This document shows, piece after piece, positions 54,007 to 62,369 of a stretch of 64,000 nucleotides of DNA. Origin of the DNA: Arthrobacter silvisoli (GTDB taxonomy: Bacteria > Actinomycetota > Actinomycetes > Actinomycetales > Micrococcaceae); assembly GCF_003369445.1 (NCBI RefSeq), contig NZ_QRCU01000040.1:1-64000 (forward strand), given 5' to 3'. How positions within the stretch are numbered: the first letter of the stretch is position 1; every line of letters starts with the position of its first letter. Both the position numbers and the translations under genes were made by a program. The notes under the pieces were generated by a model that saw only the letters and a program-made list of their open reading frames with translations, ran no database searches and was not told the origin of the DNA.

Positions 54007-56190
54007 TTACGCGGGCCGGTCCCGGGCCAGGACCGAGGAGAGGTCATAGCTGACGGGTTCTTCGAGCTGGTCATAGGTGCACGACTCCGGCGAGCGGTCC
54101 TGGCGCCATCGGACCCATTGCGCGGTGTGTCGGAACCGATCGCCCTCCATGTGGTCGTACTTGACCTCGACGACGCGCTCCGGCCTCAGGGGGGTGAACG
54201 AGAGGTCCTTGTTTGCGTTCCAGCGTGAGTGCGCCGCCGCCGCAGGGGTACGCGGTGCCGACTGGTCGCGGTTGTCCGGCAGCACCTCTGCGGGCTGCGC
54301 CCACGCCCAGGGGTGCCCGTCGAACGTGGTCACGAGCGGCTGCAGCTCGTCGAACAGCTCCTTGCGGCGGGCCATAGGAAACGCCCCGATGACGCCCACT
54401 GAGTTGAGCCGGCCCTGGGCGTCGTAGAGGCCCAGGAGCAGGGATCCGACGGCGTCGGGCTCGTCTTTGTAGAGCCGGTACCCGGCGAGGACGCAGTCGG
54501 CCGTCCGCTCGTGCTTGAGTTTGGACATGATCCGCTTGTCCTCGGCGTAGAGCTCTCCGAGGGGCTTGGCGATGACGCCGTCGAGGCCGGCGCCCTCGAA
54601 TGTACTGAACCACTCCAGCGCGATGGCGGGGTCCTCGGTCGCCTGAGTGAGGTAGACCGGGGGCTTGGCGTCCCTGAATGCCTCCTCAAGGGCTGCGCGC
54701 CGCTCGCGGAACGGACGCTCGACGTAGTTGGTCTGGCCCAGGGCGAGCAGGTCGAAGGCCACGAAGCTCGCCGGCGTTGCAGTGCTCAGCTTTGCGATGC
54801 GGGAGGCCGCAGGGTGAATGCGCTGCTGGAGGGCATCGAAGTTGAGCCGGTCGCCGGTGTCCGGGTCCACGAGGACGATTTCGCCGTCGATGACCGAGTG
54901 GTCGGGGAAGTTCGCGACGATGGCCTCGACGAGCTCCGGGAAGTAGCGCGTCATGGGCAGGGCGTTGCGCGATCCGATCTCTACCCGATCGCCGGAGCGC
55001 CACACGATCGAGCGGAAGCCATCCCACTTCGGCTCGTACAGGTACTCGCCGACCGGTAACTTCTTGACCGGCTTGGCCAGCATCGGCCCGTACGGGGGAG
55101 CGATCGCGGTGCCCCATTCGGCGTCGCGCTCCGCTTTGGGTGCCGAATAGTCCTCGTCGGCTCGGTCCGCCTTGCGCTTGCTCGGCGGCACCCGCGGCGG
55201 CTCGCCGGGCATCTTGGGGTAGTCCGGCGGGAAGTTGAGCTCGCCGAGCCCGCGCTCGAGGTCCGCCTCCCATAAGGCGAGTGCGTCCGAAATGTCACCC
55301 GGCGCGGCGTCGATTTCCACCCACGGGCAGTCACGGGCGGCCAGGAGCGCGGGAACCGTACGGACGGTGAAGTCGCGCGGGTCGGCGTCGGGGAGCTCGT
55401 CCCACGCCAGCGGGGTCGAGACGGGCGCGTGCGGCAAGGGCCGGGGCGAATAGGCGGCGGCGATCGTCCGGTCGCGGTTGGCCTGGTTGAAATCGACGAA
55501 GACCCGCTCGCCGCGCTCCTCCTTCCACCACGAGGTGGTCACGAGGTCCGGCATCCGTCGCTCCAGCTCGCGTGCAATCCCGATGACGGCGTGCCGCACA
55601 TGAAGGAACTCGTGCGTGGGCCGGATGCGCGCATAGACGTGGACGCCCCGGTTGCCCGAGGTCTTCGCGTACGCCGTGAGCCCGGCCGCAGCCATGACCT
55701 CGCGCAGCGCGAGCGCGGCGGTGACGGCGTCCCGGAAGTCGCGCCCGGGCTGCGGATCGAGGTCGATCCGCAGCTCGTCCGGGTTGTCCAGATTGGCCGT
55801 GCGCACCGGCCAAGGATGGAAGGTGATCGTTCCCATCTGCGCCGCCCACGCGAGTGCCGCGGCCTCGTCGAACACGAGCTGGTCATGGCGCCTGTGGGAC
55901 GGATAGGTGCACGTCACCGTCCTGAGGTAGGAAGGCGCGCCCCGCGGCGGCCGCTTCGAGAAGAACTCCTCGCCGTCGATCCCCTCGGGGAAGCGCTGCA
56001 GAGTCATGGGCCGGTCGCCGTTGAGCCGGAGAAAGGGCGATGCCACCGAGATCAGGTAGCGGGCCAGGTCGCGCTTGGTGAGGGGATGTTGCCCCTCGAC
56101 GCTGGGCCACAGCACCTTGTCCGGGCTGCTCAGCTTGACCTCCCGCGCGCCGTCGGGGCCGTCCACGTGCAGGATCTCAGAATCCGCCAT
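54007..56190 (-). CDS. ligD: LigD-type NHEJ polymerase-ligase (no nuclease domain)
   Basis: 727 aa in POL-LIG order. The N-terminal primase-polymerase domain (about 1-300) has LRIDLDPQPG with metal Asp143 and Asp145, SGNRGVHVYARI and FVDFNQANRDRTIAAAYSPR. The C-terminal ATP-dependent ligase has motif I EPKWDGFRS with Lys388, DGEIVLVD, and SKLKHERTADCV as motif V. The 3'-phosphoesterase/nuclease domain of mycobacterial LigD is absent. It would act with Ku in double-strand break repair; no ku gene is in the window. ATG at 56190 is chosen; the upstream extension is not protein-like. Confidence 0.92.
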   Translation of the reverse strand: MADSEILHVDGPDGAREVKLSSPDKVLWPSVEGQHPLTKRDLARYLISVASPFLRLNGDRPMTLQRFPEGIDGEEFFSKRPPRGAPSYLRTVTCTYPSHRRHDQLVFDEAAALAWAAQMGTITFHPWPVRTANLDNPDELRIDLDPQPGRDFRDAVTAALALREVMAAAGLTAYAKTSGNRGVHVYARIRPTHEFLHVRHAVIGIARELERRMPDLVTTSWWKEERGERVFVDFNQANRDRTIAAAYSPRPLPHAPVSTPLAWDELPDADPRDFTVRTVPALLAARDCPWVEIDAAPGDISDALALWEADLERGLGELNFPPDYPKMPGEPPRVPPSKRKADRADEDYSAPKAERDAEWGTAIAPPYGPMLAKPVKKLPVGEYLYEPKWDGFRSIVWRSGDRVEIGSRNALPMTRYFPELVEAIVANFPDHSVIDGEIVLVDPDTGDRLNFDALQQRIHPAASRIAKLSTATPASFVAFDLLALGQTNYVERPFRERRAALEEAFRDAKPPVYLTQATEDPAIALEWFSTFEGAGLDGVIAKPLGELYAEDKRIMSKLKHERTADCVLAGYRLYKDEPDAVGSLLLGLYDAQGRLNSVGVIGAFPMARRKELFDELQPLVTTFDGHPWAWAQPAEVLPDNRDQSAPRTPAAAAHSRWNANKDLSFTPLRPERVVEVKYDHMEGDRFRHTAQWVRWRQDRSPESCTYDQLEEPVSYDLSSVLARDRPA

Positions 56191-56683
56191 GCGCCCAACA
56201 GTAGCCGCCGCAACGCCGTCGCGGCAGGCTCCCTTGTCTTTAACTGGCACTCCGCTGCGACAGAGTTCGAAGGCTACGCGAAGCCCGACTAACAAACGTC
56301 GGATTCGCCATGGGACGGGAGTTAGAAGCCAAAACCGCTCCGCTGCTTTTCCCGCACACACGTGGACGCCGGGACCCAATGAGGCAGCTGCACACAACCA
56401 CCAGGTCACCACACTGCTCGAAGGGTCACCACAGGGGGCCGGCGGCTGTGCACAGCCTCCGACCCGCTGGCGTCACCACACGGCAGTATGGCCAAGACCA
56501 GCGCCCCGACGCTCCATAGGGGGCACAGGTTCTTTTCATCAGAGACAACACAGTCCAAACAAGAAGGCCCAGTCCGGGAGGCCACCAAGCATGCCGGCGG
56601 GCGCCAGCGCATCACCAGCATTACGCGCCGAGGCTCACATGCGAAGCCGGTGGAAGGCCTGACAACAGCTAGTGCCGGTTTGT
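56191..56683. other. 493-bp region without a confident gene
   Basis: It lies between the ligD start and the end of the candidate immunity gene. GC is visibly lower and more mixed than in the core. Open frames here are short, Arg/Ser/His-rich and not protein-like. It should hold the ligD promoter. It may be debris of the accessory region. Confidence 0.4.
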
Positions 56684-57067
56684 TTATGGATGGATATCAG
56701 CCATCCAGTCCCTCCGCCAGTACTTGCTCGGCTCGTCGTACTCGCCCTCGTCTTCGTCCTCGGCAACAACGCCGGCGACCACGTAACCCCGCCGCCCGGC
56801 GCACTCGATTTCGAAGAACTTGAGGTCACTATGCATGGGCCCTGTTTCCGCACTGATTCTCGCCTGCGCCTCCGGACCCGCAAGGGTAACTACCAGGCCA
56901 TCCAATTGGGTTGGCAAGTTCATAGCCTGCACGTCCTGAAACAAGACCTCGACCCGCGTCGCGACGGTCTCCGAATTATTACTGCGGAGGATGAGCCTAC
57001 GCATACCTGCCGTGTACACCCAGATAAGGAATCGACGATCAGGCCGGTCTATCAGCCGCTCATCCAT
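56684..57067 (-). CDS. Candidate immunity protein for the Rhs toxin tip
   Basis: A 127-aa acidic protein with no recognised domain: strand-rich N-terminus (RRFLIWVYTAGMRRLILRSN), FFEIECAGRRGYVVAGVVA, and an EDEDEGEYDE acidic run. Its ATG overlaps the stop of the toxin frame by 8 bp on the same strand, exactly where an immunity gene is expected. Function is inferred only from this position. Confidence 0.55.
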   Translation of the reverse strand: MDERLIDRPDRRFLIWVYTAGMRRLILRSNNSETVATRVEVLFQDVQAMNLPTQLDGLVVTLAGPEAQARISAETGPMHSDLKFFEIECAGRRGYVVAGVVAEDEDEGEYDEPSKYWRRDWMADIHP

Positions 57068-58318
57068 GGGCGAACGGATTCACAATCGGGCGCCCATTCC
57101 GCACGAAGGTCACGTCGGGCAACCTGCCAGCTCCATACAATTGCGCCATCTCCCATTCTGTGTATGTGGATCTTCCGGATGCGCCTTTTTGTGCAGCGGC
57201 CATCACAATCGAGTACGTTGACCCCTCACTCCTAAACCCATCAAGACTCACGGTGAACTTGACGTTGGGGTTTTGCACAGCCGCGCGCAATGTGTCCATC
57301 CAGTGATTGTCGTCCAAGAGGTGCCGTCCGCCCACCTGGGCCGCGGTCTCCCTCACCAAATTTCTCGAACCCAAGAACGATGTGGTCACTTCCTCCGAGC
57401 CGGTTCAGCGCGGAAGCCGCCCCTTTAAGATTCTTGGCGCCGGGGGAAATTTGCGAGGCGGCTGCGGCAGATCTTGCGACATCCTCGCCGCAGGACCCTT
57501 TGCCGGCGCTGCAGTTGTTGTAGGCAATAGCGGCTGTCGCGCCGGCGTTGGTTGCCGTTGCTGCGACGGGTGTGTACGCAGACGAAGGGAGAGGCCGCAT
57601 GCTGCGGTCGATCCAGGAGATGAATCCGCCATCCGAGAGGGGTTGGGCTGCCTGGGCGATGCCCTCCCAGACGTCGTTCCAGTCCCAGTGGTCCAAGTCC
57701 AGGCCCGTGATGTCGCGGTACCGCAGAGGGTTGGCTGAGCCGTAGGTGTAGGTCGCGGAGTAGCTCGTGGCCGCGGCCGGGTCGGTGCTGGGGAAGATCC
57801 CGGCAATGGGGTCGTATTGGCGGGCGCGCAGGTGGGTGAGTCCGGTGGAGTCCTGGTATTGGCCCAGCCAGCCCAGCGGGGGAGCGTTGGGGTTGTTCGG
57901 TCCGGTGGCGCGGGGCCGGCCATAGGGTTCCCAGGCGCCGGCGGAGGTGACGGTTCCTGTGCTGTCGGTGCCGGCGCGGATGGAGCCGAGCCGGTCTGTG
58001 TGGAAGTACGCCGCCGTTCCAGTGGCGTCGTGGGCGATGAGTGGCTGGTCGCCCTGGGTGTAGTGCCGGACCAGGGCGCCGTTGATGATCCCACTCGAAG
58101 GTTGTCTTCGCTGACCCGAGGGCGGCGCTGATGCGGCGGCCGTCGCCGTCGTACTTGTAGGTCGCGGTGCTGGCGGCGGTGGTGGCCGTGGCGGTGCGGC
58201 CGCCCTTGGTGTAGGTGAAGGTGGTGCTGGCGGCGGTGGTGGCCGTGGCGGCGCGGCCGCCCTTGGTGTAGGTGAAGGTGGTGCTGCCGGCGGTGAGGAC
58301 CTGGCCTTTGGTGTCGGA
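57060..58318 (-). pseudogene. Rhs-repeat toxin C-terminal fragment, frameshifted
   Basis: Reading leftward: a YD-repeat-like part (YTKGGRxATAT units, YKYDGDGRRIS), then the Rhs core signature in another frame (HTDRLGSIRAGTD, GQYQDSTGLTHLRARQYDP, then YTYGSANPLRYRDITGLD), then a toxin-like tip in a third frame (AAQVGGRHLLDDNHWMDTL, TYTEWEMAQLYGAG, NGRPIVNPF). Frame changes fall near 58090 and 57355, and a stop at 58319-58321 cuts the upstream part. The tip resembles the C-terminal domains of actinobacterial Rhs polymorphic toxins. No N-terminal secretion or shell region remains. Sequencing error as a cause of the shifts cannot be excluded. Confidence 0.75.
58172..58285 (-). repeat. 57-bp tandem repeat inside the Rhs fragment
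   Basis: Two copies (58172-58228 and 58229-58285) differing at one position and encoding the same 19-residue unit around TTFTYTKGGR. This is an internal YD-type repeat duplication. Confidence 0.9.
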
Positions 58319-58564
58319 TCAGGGGTGTGCCGGACCTGGCATTGAGCGCGATACTCACCGTCTCCGGCATGAACCTCAACCTATAGGCAGCGGCAATTGC
58401 TCAGTTCCTGCCGTAAGTGATACTCAACTGGCATGCACGGGTATTCATGGGACGGGAGTAGCCGCCTCCGTCATTTGCCCGACGGTGAACGGCACTCACA
58501 CTGCTCGGTGGCGGGGCCGGTGTTAGCTCATGACAGAAAGCTCCTCCGGCTGTAGGCTCCGAAT
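58319..58564. other. Degenerate region upstream of the Rhs fragment
   Basis: No gene seen. Stops interrupt all frames that could continue the Rhs protein. It holds the promoter of the small membrane protein that follows. Confidence 0.4.
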
Positions 58565-58843
58565 ATGCCTAAGGGTCGGAAGCGCCTTGAGCCGCGTATG
58601 ACGCGGGGCGGATTTCGCTGGCAGCTGGTCATGGTGTCCTTCATGGCCGTAAACGCAATCGTGCAAATTGCATTCCGGTGGAATCTAGCTTGGGGTGCCT
58701 TTCTTTACCTCATGCTGGCAATGCTGATTATCTGCGCGGTCTTCACCGCCTATCTGCTCTATGTGCGCCACTACGACGGTCATTTCTGGGACGAGGAAGA
58801 AGCCCGTCGCCAGGACTGGGATCGTCGGGGCCGGCAGCTTTAG
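58565..58843 (+). CDS. Small membrane protein, unknown function
   Basis: A 92-aa protein with a basic N-terminus (PKGRKRLEPRMTRGGFRW), two hydrophobic helices (about residues 22-38 and 42-66) and a charged tail with HFWDEEEARRQDWDRR. ATG start. Not recognised. It is a single gene beside the recombinase module, convergent with its last gene. Confidence 0.65.
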   Translation: MPKGRKRLEPRMTRGGFRWQLVMVSFMAVNAIVQIAFRWNLAWGAFLYLMLAMLIICAVFTAYLLYVRHYDGHFWDEEEARRQDWDRRGRQL

Positions 58844-58879
58844 GTATGCCCTCACGGACGCAAGCGAGACCGAGCCGTT

Positions 58880-60361
58880 CTAGTTTCTCGGGCTTTCGTG
58901 CAGGACGGACTCGTTTACTGCTGCGATGTACCGGGCATAGGCGGATGCCGAGTCGGTGGCGTGGCGTTCGATGGTAGTCGGGGAGTAGCCGAGGGTTTCG
59001 GCGATGATGGCCACCGGTGCGAGTTTGGTGAGTTCGTGGAGGGTTCCGAGTCGCGCGGCGCGGGTGCTGAAGAGCTTGTTGAGTCGGGTTGTGAGGTGCC
59101 CTGGGTGGATGTGGCGTCCGGGTGATGTTCCGCGGAATACCCACTTGGTGTTGGGGTGTGCTGCGGTCAGTTCGTGGCCTGGGTTTGCGGCGAGCTCCCG
59201 CCATGGCTGGGCTAACGGGTCCGGCAGCGCAATTTTGGTGGTTCCGAGTTGGATGGTGACTAAGTCTTCAGTGACTGTGACGTCGTCCCAGGTCAGCCGG
59301 GCGATGTTTTCGGCTTGTTGTCCGAAGACGAGGATGAGGATCGCGGCGGCCCGGTCACGGGTCTCGAGTGCGTTGGTGTGGATGATTTGTTGGAGCGCTT
59401 TGTCTTGCCCGATCTTGGGGAGTCTTGGGCTGGTGCCGCGGCGGTGCGGGATGATGGTGAGCCCCGCTGGGGCGGCCTTGGTTTTGATGGCCCATTTGAG
59501 GAAGCGCTCAGCGATGCGTCTCGTCGTGGGCCCCTCGGATTGCCATACATCAAGGTGGGACTGCTGCAGTTCAGGCAGTTTGATGTCATGACCGGTGAGC
59601 CAGTTCAGGAGGTCGATGGCGACGGTGACTTCCTGTTTGGCGCGTAGGAAGGTGCCGCGGGGGACTTCGTCCATGAGGTTCATGCGTCGCTGGTGATGCC
59701 ATCGGATGTAGCGGCGGATCACGTCAAGGTTCTGTGGGTCGCTGACGCGTTCCATGGCTTGGGTGGCCCAGCTTTCGTAGCGAATCAGGAACGCATTTCG
59801 CTGGGGGAGCACCCCGTGTTCGATGAGGAGCCCTCGGACGTACTCGCGGGTGCGGGAGTCGGGCAGTTCATCGAAGGTGTCGTGACTGATTTTGGGTGCG
59901 GTAGCGAGGTTACGAAGGAAGGCCGTGACGTGCTTTTGCCGGATCCAGGTCATGCCGCTGTTGGCCCGTTTCATTGACTTCAGTGCCGCCGCCAGCGGGA
60001 TCAGTTCCGTGGCCATGACTCCCGTAGCTGGGTCTGTAAGCAGGTCGTCTACGATGTCGCCGAGGACGCAGGTCCAGCAGCGTCCACCACTGTAAAGTTC
60101 GTCTTCGGCGCCGCAGCCCACACAGTCGACGTTGAGCCGAACGCCCGAGCAGCTGCGGCATGCCGGCTCCTCATCGATAATTCCCGGCAGAACACCTTCG
60201 TGGCCGCAGGCGCAGACTCCACGGGTGCGCTTTGCCTGCTGATAGCAGTAGCCGCAAACGCCGCCGTCTGGCCAGCGCGCGACGGTTTGATGGTGCTGAC
60301 CGCAGCGACTGCAGGGAACCGGCCAGCGGATCGGGTCCTCTGCTTTGCGTGGCCTACTCAC
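58880..60361 (-). CDS. Multi-zinc-ribbon protein fused to a degenerate tyrosine recombinase
   Basis: 493 aa. The first 95 residues carry five Cys pairs: CSRCG, CGYC, CACG, CRSC, CVGCG plus CWTC, spaced like tandem zinc ribbons. The C-terminal 200 residues follow the tyrosine-recombinase fold (AAILILVFGQQAENIARLTW; LHELTKLAPVAIIAETLGYS; SAYARYIAA). Catalytic positions are altered: the first Arg block reads GQQAEN instead of GLRxxE, the HxxR block reads HELT, and LGH is LGY. So it probably binds DNA without cutting. GTG at 60361 overlaps the regulator stop. It is third in a coupled three-gene operon. A longer frame to 60604 overlaps the regulator and is rejected. Confidence 0.8.
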   Translation of the reverse strand: MSRPRKAEDPIRWPVPCSRCGQHHQTVARWPDGGVCGYCYQQAKRTRGVCACGHEGVLPGIIDEEPACRSCSGVRLNVDCVGCGAEDELYSGGRCWTCVLGDIVDDLLTDPATGVMATELIPLAAALKSMKRANSGMTWIRQKHVTAFLRNLATAPKISHDTFDELPDSRTREYVRGLLIEHGVLPQRNAFLIRYESWATQAMERVSDPQNLDVIRRYIRWHHQRRMNLMDEVPRGTFLRAKQEVTVAIDLLNWLTGHDIKLPELQQSHLDVWQSEGPTTRRIAERFLKWAIKTKAAPAGLTIIPHRRGTSPRLPKIGQDKALQQIIHTNALETRDRAAAILILVFGQQAENIARLTWDDVTVTEDLVTIQLGTTKIALPDPLAQPWRELAANPGHELTAAHPNTKWVFRGTSPGRHIHPGHLTTRLNKLFSTRAARLGTLHELTKLAPVAIIAETLGYSPTTIERHATDSASAYARYIAAVNESVLHESPRN

Positions 60362-60707
60362 CGTCCTCAGAAGCGACGAGGCGGACACGTCGTGCGATGG
60401 GGTTGCCTGGTTGGATGCCGAGGTCTTCACTGCGCTTCGGGGCATTCGCTGTCGCCGCGGCGCGCATCTCCACGAATGGTTCGAACAGGTCGTTGGGTGT
60501 GCAGTCCAGGATGTCGCAGAGCGCGGCGAATGTCCTGGCCGGAATGCGCTCCGGAGTCGATGTGACCAGCCTGTAGACCTGACTTTCGGAGAGGTTGATG
60601 CCACGAGACTTCAGGAGCGGCATCAGTTCGGTGGTCTTCCACAGGTTCTGCTTTGCCATCAGGGCTCGCAAGTTCCAGCGGTAGCCAATCCGGCGCTGTT
60701 CAGGCAT
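60354..60707 (-). CDS. Xre/Cro-type HTH protein of the recombinase module
   Basis: 117 aa with a Cro/CI-family HTH: TTELMPLLKSRGINLSESQV, then YRLVTSTPERIPARTFAALC and DILDCTPNDLFEPF, the common HTH_26 layout. The ATG at 60707 follows GGAGGA and lies within the end of the integrase gene (8-bp overlap). Its stop overlaps the next GTG. It may regulate the module or act as a recombination accessory factor. Confidence 0.88.
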   Translation of the reverse strand: MPEQRRIGYRWNLRALMAKQNLWKTTELMPLLKSRGINLSESQVYRLVTSTPERIPARTFAALCDILDCTPNDLFEPFVEMRAAATANAPKRSEDLGIQPGNPIARRVRLVASEDGE

Positions 60708-61824
60708 CTGGGTCCTCCAAGTTCGCGATGCGGCGTGCAATCATCTGCTGCACGGTTTTCTGCTTGAAGTCCGACGATACCGATGTGTAGAGCCCGGTGG
60801 TCGATGCGTAGGAGTGGCCAACCTGAGTCTGCACGAAGGCCGCGTCGTAGCCGGCTTCGATCAGGTGGGTCACGTAGGAATGCCTGAGGCAATGCAGACC
60901 AAGCTCCTGGGGCAGGCCGACGGCATCCCGGGCAGCTGCGAACGCATCCCCGAATGAGCCCAGGGACATCCGGGCGCCCCGCTCGCTCGGCCAAAGAGCC
61001 GAAGACCTGTCAGCTGTCGGGAACTGCTGCCTCATGCCGCCGACTGTCCAGGTCTTGAGCTGGTCCACGACCCAGTCGAACTCCGGCACGGTCAGCACGG
61101 TGCGACGTCTGGGTCCCGAGCCTGCCGTACCTTTGGCGAACCGAACCTGGACTGCTCCGAACCGGCCGTAGTCGCTGACGTGCGGGTTCGGGCCGAAGTC
61201 TTCCAGGTCCAGCATGGTCATTTCGCGTCGGCGAAGCCCATAGGCGTAACAGACTTTGAACGCCACCGAGTCGCGGAAAAGGGGCAGCCAACGCTTGCTG
61301 CCAGCGGCGTATTCCCGGTCGACAAGGTCATCGATGTAGTCGAAAAGGCGCTGCAGTTCCGCCTTGGTGAAGGACCGCTTCTTCGCCGGGACGGCATCAT
61401 CGGTGGTGTGCCGTGGCATGTTCCACTCGAAGCAGATCTGGCTCGGAATATCGCCGAATGTCCGTTCGCAGAACTCGCCCCACCCATAGCCAGGATGCGT
61501 CAGGTAAGAGCAGAACATCGCCACGGCGTTGCTGTACGAGCGCAACGTTTTCAGGCTGATCGGTTTCTCGCCCGAGCGCAGATCGGCCAGGAAGTCATCG
61601 ACGTCTGCCGGCCGCCATTGCCACGGAAATTCACCCGTGAAGCGCTGAAAACGCTCCAGCAGCTGGCAGCGCTGCTTGATGGTCTGAGTCGTGAGGCCGC
61701 GTGCCAGCATCTGCGCCCGCCAGCCATCGAGCATGGCCGTGAAAACCCGTTCATCAGCCCTGAACAGCCCAATGTCCGGATCCACCAGCATCCGCGGGAC
61801 GAAACCTGGAACGGCACCACTCAC
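60700..61824 (-). CDS. Tyrosine recombinase/integrase
   Basis: 374 aa. N-terminal SAM-like core-binding domain (LTTQTIKQRCQLLERFQRFT) and a C-terminal catalytic domain with the complete set: Arg in YAYGLRRREMTML, HCLRHSYVTHL (HxxRH), VGHSYASTTGLYT with the His and the nucleophile Tyr. First gene of a three-gene overlapping operon. GTG at 61824 after AGGGG. It resembles the TnpA-type recombinases of Tn554-like elements in size and position, but no element ends could be defined. Confidence 0.9.
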   Translation of the reverse strand: MSGAVPGFVPRMLVDPDIGLFRADERVFTAMLDGWRAQMLARGLTTQTIKQRCQLLERFQRFTGEFPWQWRPADVDDFLADLRSGEKPISLKTLRSYSNAVAMFCSYLTHPGYGWGEFCERTFGDIPSQICFEWNMPRHTTDDAVPAKKRSFTKAELQRLFDYIDDLVDREYAAGSKRWLPLFRDSVAFKVCYAYGLRRREMTMLDLEDFGPNPHVSDYGRFGAVQVRFAKGTAGSGPRRRTVLTVPEFDWVVDQLKTWTVGGMRQQFPTADRSSALWPSERGARMSLGSFGDAFAAARDAVGLPQELGLHCLRHSYVTHLIEAGYDAAFVQTQVGHSYASTTGLYTSVSSDFKQKTVQQMIARRIANLEDPDA

Positions 61825-61848
61825 AACGACCCCTAAACCATGGAAACA

Positions 61849-61861
61849 TGCATTAGATGCA
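61849..61861. promoter_or_regulatory. Palindrome flanked by direct repeats upstream of the integrase
   Basis: TGCAT-TAG-ATGCA (61849-61861), with GGAAAC on both sides as direct repeats. It lies 25 bp from the integrase start. It may be a regulator site or part of a recombination core. Confidence 0.45.
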
Positions 61862-62021
61862 GGAAACCTACAGCCATAAGCGATCCAAGGGCAAATTCAG
61901 CCGTCGGTGTGAGGAGCGCGCGTCACCAGCAAAGCCCTGGCGACCTGCGGAAACGCTGGATTCGTCAAGGGAAGGGAGTTCTCGCAGCTACTTCTACTCC
62001 CGTACTTTAACTACCGATAAT

Positions 62022-62039
62022 CTACATTATGTAAAGTAG
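62022..62039. repeat. AT-rich near-palindrome in a CTAC-rich patch
   Basis: CTACATTATGTAAAGTAG has one mismatched pair and sits in a 60-bp patch (61985-62045) with five CTAC motifs and very low GC. It directly precedes the ATG of the remnant gene. Confidence 0.5.
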
Positions 62040-62040
62040 A

Positions 62041-62369
62041 ATGGTGATTACCGCATCTACTGAACCATCGCGACCCCCGACTCTCTGACCGCCTGGCGCC
62101 AGTTCGTCGACCACGCCCCGATCGAGCCGGCGCGGCTCTCCCGCAAGGAGCTCAAAGCCCTTTCCCCCGAGGAGAAAGACGCCTACGACCGGGAACGTTT
62201 CGGCTGGCTGGCGGCCGACACCGTGCTGGAAACCACGGACACGCATGCCCTTACCCGGCAGGCCAAGATCGTCCTCGCGCGCAACGCGGCGCCGACTGAT
62301 CCGGCTACAGAGCCAACTAATTTGAGAAAGGACATCCGCAGCTTCAGCGGACATCACGCCATTCCTTGA
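62041..62369 (+). pseudogene. Truncated, frameshifted gene resembling a TniB-type transposition ATPase
   Basis: An ATG frame opens MVITASTEPSRPP and hits a stop. Adding one base in the CCCCC run (about 62073) joins it to a frame reading DSLTAWRQFVDHAPIEP, RLSRKELKALSPEEKDAYD, RFGWLAADTVLETTD and LTRQAKIVLARNA. The layout recalls the N-terminal extension of actinobacterial TniB/AAA ATPases that precede the Walker A. The frame then diverges and stops, so the ATPase domain is lost. Family assignment is from memory of the pattern, not a search. Confidence 0.45.

Noticed and set aside
56310..56823. Several short frames between ligD and the immunity candidate
   Set aside because: No consistent start, composition like random translation, no motifs.
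58172..58285. Direct repeats as a possible CRISPR array
   Set aside because: Two contiguous 57-bp copies with no spacers, encoding YD-type repeat residues. No cas genes are present.
57405..58379. 324-aa Pro/Arg/His-rich frame on the - strand
   Set aside because: Out of frame with the recognisable Rhs core; its His-rich repeats are shadows of the 57-bp repeat.
62022..62357. 111-aa frame on the - strand
   Set aside because: Antisense to the better-supported remnant frame and lacking motifs.
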